From assembly GCA_005881995.1 (NCBI GenBank), contig VBHV01000265.1, positions 1 to 7,819 on the forward strand: a DNA stretch of 7,819 nucleotides, written 5' to 3'. Position 1 is the stretch's first letter. Every line of letters starts with the position of its first letter. This DNA comes from Chloroflexota bacterium (lineage in GTDB: Bacteria > Chloroflexota > Ktedonobacteria > Ktedonobacterales > Ktedonobacteraceae). The position numbers and the translations under genes were made by a program. Positions 1-6,769 of the stretch are shown here, piece by piece. A model generated the notes under the pieces. That model had not been told where the DNA came from, did no database searches, and saw only the letters and a program-made list of their open reading frames with translations.

Positions 1-175
1 GGCAGGTCTCGATAAACTGATCGTCGTAGAGCTGCGACAGGTCCTCTTCCAGCACCTGTATCGAATCCGCAATTACGGATAACAGCGCTTTTAAGGGCTT
101 ATCCCCGCGCTCTATATCCTGTATGCGATAGATGGCAGGGAGCAGGTTATACAATTGATCGAGGTCGAAACTCAC
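1..175 (-). CDS. Phage tail protein I-like baseplate protein, N-terminal fragment
   Basis: This is the first 58 codons of a gene that runs off the left edge. Read from the GTG at 173-175, the product begins (V/M)SFDLDQLYNLLPAIYRIQD and continues through KALLSVIADSIQVLEEDL to SQLYDDQFIETC. The LLPAIYR motif, followed by a helix ending in an LEEDL-x-LYDDxFIETC motif, is what I recognise as the start of tail protein I-like (gpI-type) proteins, which follow the J-like proteins in contractile-tail clusters and are thought to sit at the outer wedge. The GTG overlaps the TGA of the upstream 982-aa gene in a GTGA arrangement, and a GGAGGTG lies seven bases before it, so the start is well supported. 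The rest of the protein cannot be seen, so its length and any fibre-binding region are unknown. Confidence 0.8.
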   Translation of the reverse strand, partial: MSFDLDQLYNLLPAIYRIQDIERGDKPLKALLSVIADSIQVLEEDLSQLYDDQFIETC

Positions 176-3120
176 GGTATCACCTCCAGAGCATCAAAAG
201 GAACCGTATCTGCTATAAGCAGCTCGGCAGCCGAGACCTCACCATGCGAGCCGACAGTGGGTATGGCGGCTACGAGGGTTGTGTTCAATGCAGGCGTGTC
301 CTCCAGGCGGTAAAGGTGGTATACACCGGCTGTGACTACTCCCGGCACATCCTGTATAACATTAATCACCTCTTTCAACGTCACAGCCTGGCCGAAGGAG
401 CGGTTCTCGAACGAGAAGTAGGAGCGAACCGTGGTCTGCACCCTTTGCAGGACATCTGCCTCGGCAAAATCTGGCTCCACCTTGATACGAGCACCGATTC
501 TGAAGAGAGCCTTGCGATACGATTGCAACCGAAGAGTGATGGTTGGATCACCCGCCTTTTGCATGGCGAAAAAGATGCGTATGTAGAGCGGATCGTCCTG
601 CGCAATCTCTGCACCCCCAGTGCCCGCGAGCGTCACAAACATGCCGCGCAACCGACTGGTTGCAATCAACGTGGCGAGCACTTTCGCGACGCCGGGAAAG
701 CTGCGCGCAAAGTTTTCATAGTCCGCGACCGAAACGACGCGATTGAGGGTCAACACCGTAAGCGCGGCATTACTGCGCGCATCACCGGCGGTCTCCGGGT
801 CTTCCGCGCCAAGGGGCGCCTGTGGATTGCTCACGCTTTTCACACCCAGCGGGCGTGTAATGAGCTGGGTAATCTGATTCGCCGTGACGTGCCCCGAAGT
901 GCCGCTCCCCTTGCGATAGGTTGCCCGTACATTCTCCTGACCATTGGGCAGGCGCGCGCCGCTTTGTCCATCGCCAAACTGAATGGTAGTTTTACCATCG
1001 GCACCCGTGCGAGTCACAAAGACGCGATCGCGCGGGCCATGGCCGAGGAGCGTTGGAACCTCTTGCCATTGGATATCATTGACGTAGACCTGAAGAGTTG
1101 AGACGATGCCGCCAGTCGTGGCGTTGTGCAGATAGGTGAGCGGTCCCTGGCGCAGGGTGAAGCGCTGGTATGCCTGGCTGGTATCGCCATTGCCCAGTAG
1201 CTCATCCCGCACGGTTTCCCCCTGCGTAGCGCGAGCGATATTGGCATAGACCGTCACCGTTTCCGGTTTGTATGTATTCGCGAGGTTATCTTTCAAGGTG
1301 AGAGTTGTCAATCCACCTGGATAGCTGGCATCAAATGTAGTTCCCGCCAGCACTGCAACCTCGCTCGTCTGCACACCATCCAGGTCGGCGAGTTCGCCCG
1401 CAATCAGAATGGTCTTACCAGGTTGCAGCCCATGGTACAGGCCTGGCACATCGATGGACTTATTCTGCACAGGAACACCAATGGGAAGCTGGGCCAATGA
1501 CAGCTTCTCACTTTGTCCATAGACAGTTATCTGCCGGATGTCGGTCATGGTCGCCGGACTCGCCTGCTCGGTTGTCGCAAGTTTGAGCCGTGTTACCTTG
1601 CCGCTCAAGGTGTAATTGACCAGGCTGGTTTCGGCGGTCGAATCCACGCGCGCAATGTTGACGCTTCCACCCGGATGTACCACCGCCACCCAGCTCTTGC
1701 CCGGAATCTGGGGGTAGCTCCTATCCAGGTCGAGTACGTTTTGTGGCTGCGGCACAGGAGCCGTCGAACCCGCAACTATAATGGGGGACGTTGTTGGCAG
1801 GAACGGCCAGTCGGTGAAGTCAGACATCGCTGTTTTGTCATTGGGATTGAGTTGTTGGTAGCGTTTATAGTAAGGAGTGCGAGCCGCGTCGGGCAGAGCC
1901 TGCCAGTCCGGAGCGTTATTGCCAAACAGTGAGGCGTGCACGCGCAAGGCATAAACGCCCGTCACATCTTCCGGCGCTGCCCCATTCTGGGACGGGGCAG
2001 CAGCGCTGGCAAGCACATCTTGCAGAGACCACTTCTGCACGGTGGCATAAGCGCTCAGGTCGCGTTCATTCCACACCTGACCGCGCAAAACGGTATCGAC
2101 CGTAGAGTTATTGAGCGCCTGCGGCGCCGTATAAGAAAATGTTGAAGGCCTGGCGCTGGCGCCATTGCTCGATGGAGCAGCCGGCGATGCAGTCACTACG
2201 GGAGAAACCGCGGCGAGCTGCTTCTGGCCACCTGACCCATCACCCGAGACGACTGGTACGGCTGTTTTGGCAGTGGGTGGCTGCCCGCCTGACCCATCAG
2301 CCCCATTCCCAGATACGGAGGGTACCGGTGGGTTGGAAGGGGATAAATCTTGTTTCTCCCCGCTACCATTGACGGGCGGTATATCTGTAAGTATGGCATC
2401 TTCAAGGAAGACCGTTGTCTGCTGGGCGACGGTATCCACTACTACATTTTGAATGAAGCGTAGAGCTTTTGAAGTGCCAGAAGCAATGATCAGCAGCGCA
2501 TCGCCTGCATGCAGATTAGCGCTTATCCCTTGCAACTGCAGCGAGGGCATACTGGTACTTAGCGGCTGCGACCGCGTTTTACGGGGGACAATTGCATTCC
2601 ATGCCGAACGAGCCTCAATGGCCTCGACAGTTTCAAACACCTGGGGGCTTTCACCTGGATTGGGCAGGCTCTGCGCCTTTGTGCCAATGTCGATAATGGC
2701 CCTTCCAGGCGAGCCGGGCGTGTTTTCCAGGGTGAATGCCAGGTAGGTGTCTGCCGCCACACCTGGTCGCAGTTCATAACTGGCGGAGCGAGCTAACTGC
2801 AACAGCGAGAGGTACTCGCTGGCGGTACGCGTATATGACTCGTTAGCGATGCGTTCCTGGTAGAACGTCAACACATCACATACAACGGCCCAGGAGTCGA
2901 GCAGCGCAATGGAGAAATCATCGGTACTGCGTGTCTTCAGGCCGCTCAAGGCCGGTTGACCCGCAGCAGAGAGCTTCGCGAGCATGCTCTGCTTAAACTG
3001 ATTGTAGGTACCCACACGATACGAAATCGCCGGTAGACCAGCTGGGTTGAAAATTTCTGCCGGTGTCTGTGTGCGTAACCCCTCACAACAGTTGCAATCG
3101 TCAAGGTTAACATCACTCAT
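172..3120 (-). CDS. Baseplate J-like wedge protein, intact (putative baseplate assembly protein family)
   Basis: The 982-aa protein is a probable structural wedge subunit of the contractile-particle baseplate, related to phage gpJ/T4 gp6-type proteins and the TIGR02243-like 'putative baseplate assembly protein' group. Residues 1-30 carry a Cys cluster (CNCC at 9-12). Residues about 33-130 hold the conserved helical region with GLPAISYRVGT, LTFYQERIANESY and LRPGVAA motifs. Residues about 655-930 hold the J domain, with IQFGDGQSG (713-721), ATYRKGSG (733-740), SVADYENFAR (797-806) and NRSFGQAVTL (906-915). A Gly/Pro/Ser/Ala-rich stretch at about 248-330 looks like an inserted flexible loop. 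The ATG overlaps the upstream TGA as ATGA, with GGAGGG six bases before the start. The same N- and C-terminal motifs occur, divided between two genes, in the adjacent 382-aa and 611-aa products, so it is their intact paralogue. Family is confident; exact wedge position is inferred. Confidence 0.9.
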   Translation of the reverse strand: MSDVNLDDCNCCEGLRTQTPAEIFNPAGLPAISYRVGTYNQFKQSMLAKLSAAGQPALSGLKTRSTDDFSIALLDSWAVVCDVLTFYQERIANESYTRTASEYLSLLQLARSASYELRPGVAADTYLAFTLENTPGSPGRAIIDIGTKAQSLPNPGESPQVFETVEAIEARSAWNAIVPRKTRSQPLSTSMPSLQLQGISANLHAGDALLIIASGTSKALRFIQNVVVDTVAQQTTVFLEDAILTDIPPVNGSGEKQDLSPSNPPVPSVSGNGADGSGGQPPTAKTAVPVVSGDGSGGQKQLAAVSPVVTASPAAPSSNGASARPSTFSYTAPQALNNSTVDTVLRGQVWNERDLSAYATVQKWSLQDVLASAAAPSQNGAAPEDVTGVYALRVHASLFGNNAPDWQALPDAARTPYYKRYQQLNPNDKTAMSDFTDWPFLPTTSPIIVAGSTAPVPQPQNVLDLDRSYPQIPGKSWVAVVHPGGSVNIARVDSTAETSLVNYTLSGKVTRLKLATTEQASPATMTDIRQITVYGQSEKLSLAQLPIGVPVQNKSIDVPGLYHGLQPGKTILIAGELADLDGVQTSEVAVLAGTTFDASYPGGLTTLTLKDNLANTYKPETVTVYANIARATQGETVRDELLGNGDTSQAYQRFTLRQGPLTYLHNATTGGIVSTLQVYVNDIQWQEVPTLLGHGPRDRVFVTRTGADGKTTIQFGDGQSGARLPNGQENVRATYRKGSGTSGHVTANQITQLITRPLGVKSVSNPQAPLGAEDPETAGDARSNAALTVLTLNRVVSVADYENFARSFPGVAKVLATLIATSRLRGMFVTLAGTGGAEIAQDDPLYIRIFFAMQKAGDPTITLRLQSYRKALFRIGARIKVEPDFAEADVLQRVQTTVRSYFSFENRSFGQAVTLKEVINVIQDVPGVVTAGVYHLYRLEDTPALNTTLVAAIPTVGSHGEVSAAELLIADTVPFDALEVIP
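181..187 (-). promoter_or_regulatory. Ribosome binding site fixing a GTG start
   Basis: GGAGGTG on the minus strand lies inside the last codons of the 982-aa gene. The GGAGG core is about seven bases before the GTG at 173-175. It supports GTG initiation of the tail protein I-like gene and coupling to the upstream gene, because stop and start overlap. Confidence 0.75.
2231..2299. repeat. In-frame 12-bp direct repeats coding a Gly/Pro-rich loop
   Basis: CCTGACCCATCA occurs at 2231-2242 and again at 2288-2299, 57 bases apart, which is exactly 19 codons. On the coding strand the two copies fall in two similar peptide units, each with a P-V-x-x-V-S-G start and a DGSGGQ end (residues about 266-280 and 288-299 of the 982-aa protein). 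It is a degenerate two-copy expansion inside the low-complexity loop, not a mobile element. Confidence 0.6.
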
Positions 3121-4952
3121 TTGCCGCCCTCCACAACTAAGCGAAAGATGCCATGTTCTTGAAAGTTGGGATCATTTTCAAGGCGCGCGATTTCCATCCA
3201 ATCCATCACCAGCGAGCCATCGTTCAATCCCTGTGAACTGGGGAAACCCTGACGCTGGAAGGTGGTGACTTCTACCGATGCGACACCGGGAACGGCCAGC
3301 GCAGCGGAGCGCAATGGACTGAGGTAAATCGTTTGACCGAAAGAGAAGTTATCCGGGTAAAAGTAGCCGCGTCCACCACCGGGCAGGATGCGACTACTAA
3401 ACACATCCTGCAGCGTGGACTTTACCCTGTTACGAAAGTAGTCATCTTTTACCTGCACGATCATCTCGATCTCCAACGAGACGTAGACCGGGCCAACAAT
3501 GGCGAGATCAGAGCCAGCCAGGCAATACTGCTGCATCCGTGCAGAGAGTTTCTGCTTATACGCCTCGTCAACCAGCGCACCCCGCACACGCTCCACCGCC
3601 AGGTAGGTCGTATACCAGCTCCCTGTCCAACGCTGAACCGCGGCGGCTCTCTTCACGGTAGAGTCACGCTGCACGAGCTTCACATAATCATCTGTTGTCA
3701 CCGCCCGCTCCTGCGCAAGGAAAGCGCTGGATGCCATCTGACGCACATCCTCAACGCTCTCCGGCTCGACGCCTCCACGCGCAGGTAAGGGATTGCGCAC
3801 CGAGATAATACGCGTATCACTGCTCACAACATGCACCAGGGAATCCGCTCCAATGTTGCCCTGCACGCCGTTGCCGGTACGATACGTAGCGGTAAACTGT
3901 GTTTTTGGCACAGGGAACATGCCATGCCGTCCATCACCGAAGCGCAGGTAGGTAGTTCCATCCGACTCAATCTCAACCACAAATGCGGGTGCCGTTGCCT
4001 CGCTTTGTAAGAGATCGGGTTGCGCTTGCCAGGTGACGGGCTGTTCGTCTGGCAAGGCGCTCGTTAAATGGAGCGCTGGCAACGCCACAGCGCCAGCATT
4101 CATGGCGTCCCAGTTTATGGTAGCGTTTGCCGACTGAGACGAATAGCGGTCGACAGCGGGTCCAACAAATGTAAGGGGGGAATACTTCAACGACGGATAG
4201 TAGCGCGGCAGCACCGGTATATTGGCGATGGGCTGGCAACGATCGCCTCCCCAGGCTGGCACCTTGAAAAGTACGGGTGAAGCTTCCGGTACGGGATCAA
4301 ATTGCTCAGCAACGCTCACGTTTTCGATATACTGCTGACCATGCTCAGGCGCGGTCGTGGCAGAGATACACAGCGGGAAAGGCAGCGCATCCTCAATATG
4401 CCACTCAATCTCCGTAATCGGTAGAGAATAATCCGTAGGGGCGCGATTTATCACGCCCTCTTTGCCCGCTTGCCGCCCTGCTGCCTCATCTTTTACACTC
4501 TCTTTCTCACTCGTTTCTGAAGTTTCATGCTCTGTGCGCTTACTCTCGACCTCGACATCGCCTCTACGCTCCTCGACGGCTTCGACCTCCTCGGTGCGCT
4601 CGCTTTCACGACTTTTCACCTCTACCCTGGCCGTCTCGCCCTTTTCTGAAAGAGTCTCTTTGAGCGATACAGATGTCCTTTTGAGTGTGTCATCCTCGTC
4701 TTCAAGTATTTCTTCCTGCTTACGATGGCCCTTTTTGCCAGTTTCGATGACCTCAACCTCCTCGTTTTCATGTTTCTGTTCGCTCTTCTGCGCAACCTCG
4801 ATGGTCTCGACCTTACCCGCGTCTTTCACTACCTCTTGCGTTTTTTCAGCAATCTTTATTTCATCGCCCTTAATCACCTCCCTGGCCTCTTCCTTCTCTT
4901 CGATGACCACCGTTTCAAACGTTGGGGGAGCGGCATCTACGTTGGATTGCAT
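3117..4952 (-). CDS. Baseplate J-like protein, C-terminal half with a charged N-terminal extension
   Basis: The 611-aa product has two unlike parts. Residues 11-170 are low complexity, with about 41 Glu and 19 Lys by hand count. Residues 13-166 contain no Phe, Tyr, Trp, Pro, Cys or Met. From about residue 178 the sequence turns into a baseplate protein: ITEIEWHIEDALPFPLC (179-195), YLRFGDGRHG (335-344), ATYRTGNGVQGNIG (355-368), VTTDDYVKLVQ (418-428) and NFSFGQTIYL (535-544). These align in order with the C-terminal J domain of the neighbouring 982-aa protein. The helical N-terminal domain is missing here and is supplied by the preceding 382-aa gene, so this is probably the second half of a split protein. 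The ATG lies 16 bases inside that gene, shifted by -1. There is no well-placed ribosome binding site: the nearest GAGGAGG is 28 bases upstream. Translation would need coupling, reinitiation or frameshifting. The J-domain call is confident; the start is uncertain. Confidence 0.82.
   Translation of the reverse strand: MQSNVDAAPPTFETVVIEEKEEAREVIKGDEIKIAEKTQEVVKDAGKVETIEVAQKSEQKHENEEVEVIETGKKGHRKQEEILEDEDDTLKRTSVSLKETLSEKGETARVEVKSRESERTEEVEAVEERRGDVEVESKRTEHETSETSEKESVKDEAAGRQAGKEGVINRAPTDYSLPITEIEWHIEDALPFPLCISATTAPEHGQQYIENVSVAEQFDPVPEASPVLFKVPAWGGDRCQPIANIPVLPRYYPSLKYSPLTFVGPAVDRYSSQSANATINWDAMNAGAVALPALHLTSALPDEQPVTWQAQPDLLQSEATAPAFVVEIESDGTTYLRFGDGRHGMFPVPKTQFTATYRTGNGVQGNIGADSLVHVVSSDTRIISVRNPLPARGGVEPESVEDVRQMASSAFLAQERAVTTDDYVKLVQRDSTVKRAAAVQRWTGSWYTTYLAVERVRGALVDEAYKQKLSARMQQYCLAGSDLAIVGPVYVSLEIEMIVQVKDDYFRNRVKSTLQDVFSSRILPGGGRGYFYPDNFSFGQTIYLSPLRSAALAVPGVASVEVTTFQRQGFPSSQGLNDGSLVMDWMEIARLENDPNFQEHGIFRLVVEGGK
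4455..4922 (-). other. Low-complexity Glu/Lys-rich coding segment
   Basis: This stretch codes residues 11-166 of the 611-aa product and is dominated by Glu, Lys, Val, Ser and Thr codons. It shows no convincing heptad pattern; alternating Val/Glu patches such as VEVIE and VEVES occur. In the intact paralogue nothing comparable in composition is present; its own low-complexity loop is Gly/Pro-rich. It is most simply read as a disordered or extended charged insertion in a surface region of the wedge protein. Confidence 0.7.
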
Positions 4953-6085
4953 GAGCAGTTTGCCGTATAGGGACCGAATACCTCCTCGAAAATTAATACA
5001 TCGCCAGCCCTCAATTTCGGGTAATCACCCAGCAGCGTTGCTCTGGTCGCGCCTTTGGGCAGGCAGCAATCGCGCGCGCCCCAGGTGTAGAAGTGCAGTT
5101 CGTTATGCGCCTCATACAACTCGTCAACGTCATACATCAGCTCAAACACCGTCGGATGCAGGGCGAGTGCCTGGTTATACGCCGGCAAATTGGGAGCAAC
5201 CACCGGACTCAACCAATCAACGCACGTCAGGAACTGCATCCCCTTTCGTGGGGGTGGGGGCAGATCTGGATGTGGGGTTGAGACGCTTGTGTCGCTCGCG
5301 TCGCCTAGCGAAGGTCCTCCCGCTGGATTCGCTATATCTGCTTTCACAATGATCTGCACCCATGTTCGAGCATTGGAACCCTCAGAAATAAAGTAATCAA
5401 GCAAACGGGCGTGGCGTCGGATCGAGATGCGGCGACGGGCCGTGCCCAGGTACGACTCGGTAGCAATCACATCCTGCCGGTAGCTCAGGTAGTCGCCAAC
5501 GTACGCCAGGAGTTCAACCAGCATCACCCCGATGTCGGCGGGGCTACGCTCGGTCCATTGCGGCAGAAGAACCGACAGGCGGTCGAGCATCAACTCGCTA
5601 AAACCGGCAAAGTCCTTCGCCAGGTAGTTGATCTCTGGCTGCTCCGGGATTTCAGGCGCGCAGGGCGGCGAAGTCTCGCAATCAAAATTGTTCGGCGCTT
5701 CGATCTTGAAGGTAAAATCAACCGTTGTCAGCAGAGGATCGAACTGCGGACCTCGAACGCCTGGCAGCAGGCGCAGCGTGTAGGACGAGAAGTCACCCGC
5801 TTTGTTCACCTGTGCGGCTATGACATTGGACTGTCCATTCGCGCCGATGGAGACGCTAGTTACTGCGATATCGCGAATACGCTCGCCGCCCTCGATCTTG
5901 ACGTTTTCCCTGCCCAGCAAGGAAGCATCACCCAAGGGTTTGATACAGTAGACGTAGAGCGTACGCAGTCGCGCATCTCCTGGAACGGTGGGATCGTCGG
6001 ACAGTTCCAGGTAGTCGATGCCATTTAAGGTTGGATGTTTGCGCACTGCTTCCTTGCGGCGATCATCACAGCATGAATAGAGCAT
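4937..6085 (-). CDS. Baseplate J-like protein, N-terminal half (split gene)
   Basis: The 382-aa product begins MLYSCCDDRRKEAV, followed by HPTLNGIDYLEL (17-28), ENVKIEGGERIRDI (60-73) and GDFSSYTLRL (97-106). The conserved helical wedge region follows: INYLAKDFAGF (152-162), DIGVMLVELLAYVGDYLSYR (184-203) and the ATESYLGTARRR and RRHARLLDYF motifs (208-232). It matches the N-terminal domain of the 982-aa paralogue. Further on are a Pro/Ser-rich loop (253-280) and a FYTWGARDCCLPKGATRATL stretch (332-351). It stops at DVLIFEEVFGPYTANCSCNPT, where homologues I remember continue without a break into the ALPFPLC region now found at the start of the J part of the 611-aa gene. No C-terminal J domain is present here. 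The ATG is one base after the gp25 stop and has GGGGAGG eight bases before it. It is either a working half of a two-chain protein or the front part of a frameshifted gene. Confidence 0.85.
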   Translation of the reverse strand: MLYSCCDDRRKEAVRKHPTLNGIDYLELSDDPTVPGDARLRTLYVYCIKPLGDASLLGRENVKIEGGERIRDIAVTSVSIGANGQSNVIAAQVNKAGDFSSYTLRLLPGVRGPQFDPLLTTVDFTFKIEAPNNFDCETSPPCAPEIPEQPEINYLAKDFAGFSELMLDRLSVLLPQWTERSPADIGVMLVELLAYVGDYLSYRQDVIATESYLGTARRRISIRRHARLLDYFISEGSNARTWVQIIVKADIANPAGGPSLGDASDTSVSTPHPDLPPPPRKGMQFLTCVDWLSPVVAPNLPAYNQALALHPTVFELMYDVDELYEAHNELHFYTWGARDCCLPKGATRATLLGDYPKLRAGDVLIFEEVFGPYTANCSCNPT

Positions 6086-6086
6086 C

Positions 6087-6446
6087 TTACGTGCCTCCCC
6101 TCACAAACTGGTCTATTTGCCGCTCCCGCGTCTGTCGCACGACATACTGTACGAACACACTCAGGGTCGAGTCTACATTCTGTACTTCGACGGCTTCGAC
6201 CTCGATCACGCCACCCATCCACTGTTGGAGCGAACTCTGCACCAGGGCCTGGGTAGCGGCAGCCTGTGCGTCGCTATTAGGCGAGAAGATCAGGCGTGGG
6301 ATATCACATCCGAAGGTTGGGCGGTTTACGCGCTCGCCAGGGGCCGTGAACAGAATCTGCTCGATCAGGTCGCGAATGTGCTTTTGATCGCTGGCAACGG
6401 CGGTGCGCCCACCTCCATCGAAATGAAACGGATAATCAATCTGCAT
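6087..6446 (-). CDS. gp25/GPW family baseplate wedge protein
   Basis: The product is a 119-aa gp25-like protein, normally found in the inner baseplate wedge of contractile tails, where it is thought to help start sheath assembly. It begins MQIDYPFHFD. The family signature ILFTAPGERVNRPTFGCDIP is clear at residues about 30-49, followed by an amphipathic helical region and a beta-rich end (VEVQNVDSTLSVFVQYVVR). A longer reading from an ATG at 6509 would add 21 residues and lie within the PAAR-like gene. The shorter start is preferred because it overlaps the PAAR stop by one base (TGATG) and has AAAGGGG five bases before it. The length is normal for the family and nothing appears broken. Confidence 0.93.
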   Translation of the reverse strand: MQIDYPFHFDGGGRTAVASDQKHIRDLIEQILFTAPGERVNRPTFGCDIPRLIFSPNSDAQAAATQALVQSSLQQWMGGVIEVEAVEVQNVDSTLSVFVQYVVRQTRERQIDQFVRGGT

Positions 6447-6769
6447 CACATCCCCTTTACTCGTACTTGTGTCATGATGACATTCAGCCCGGTACCAGTT
6501 GGCACACACACAGCAACGCTATCTCGCAGCAGAACCGGCATGCCTCCCACCTTGACGCGCACCGCAGCAACGACCCAATTGCCGGTAACACACGGCCCGT
6601 TGTTAATGGGCGGCGGCGGTAACGTACAGCCAGCAACCACATAAGGGATCGGCTGTGTCGTAACCGGCTGACCTCCTACCTTCACCCGTGGGTTGGGCGA
6701 GGTTGGCTGCGCCTGACCTGCATGCATACATAAAACCGTTGCTCCCAGGTGAAGCAGATAACCTGGCAT
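6446..6769 (-). CDS. PAAR-like spike-tip protein
   Basis: The 107-aa protein is probably the cone that caps the central spike and is first to meet the target membrane. It starts MPGYLLHLGATVLCMHAGQA, a form typical of PAAR-like proteins in contractile systems. The Cys and His residues C14, H16, C48, C60 and C88 could bind metal or form the tip fold, although which ones do so cannot be decided from sequence. The fold appears internally repeated: RVKVGGQPV (28-36) and RVKVGGMPV (71-79), with a shorter RVKGM at the end. There is no fused toxin domain, so it appears to be structural only. The ATG overlaps the spike stop by one base (TAATG) and has GGAGG seven bases before it. It sits between spike and gp25 genes, the expected place. 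Confidence 0.88.
   Translation of the reverse strand: MPGYLLHLGATVLCMHAGQAQPTSPNPRVKVGGQPVTTQPIPYVVAGCTLPPPPINNGPCVTGNWVVAAVRVKVGGMPVLLRDSVAVCVPTGTGLNVIMTQVRVKGM
6452..6458 (-). promoter_or_regulatory. Ribosome binding site deciding the gp25 start
   Basis: AAAGGGG on the minus strand, inside the last codons of the PAAR-like gene, is five bases before the ATG at 6444-6446. It favours this start over the in-frame ATG at 6509. Confidence 0.7.

Noticed and set aside
244..1101. A 285-codon open frame on the plus strand opposite the 982-aa gene.
   Set aside because: Its sequence has no recognisable domain and the minus-strand frame has clear conserved baseplate motifs throughout, so it is an antisense shadow.
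4937..5000. Programmed -1 ribosomal frameshift signal between the 382-aa and 611-aa genes.
   Set aside because: No canonical slippery heptamer in the correct phase and no obvious stem-loop or pseudoknot was found just downstream by eye. It remains possible only through a non-standard site.
4462..5352. A 296-codon open frame on the plus strand, rich in Ser, Leu and Thr.
   Set aside because: It is opposite the Glu/Lys-rich segment and the end of the 382-aa gene. Glu and Lys codons read in reverse give Ser/Leu/Phe codons with few stops, so the openness is explained. No ribosome binding site or family motif was seen.
6447..6509. A 21-residue N-terminal extension of the gp25 gene starting at 6509.
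   Set aside because: The extension overlaps the PAAR-like gene and lacks family character, while the ATG at 6446 has a good ribosome binding site and stop-start coupling.
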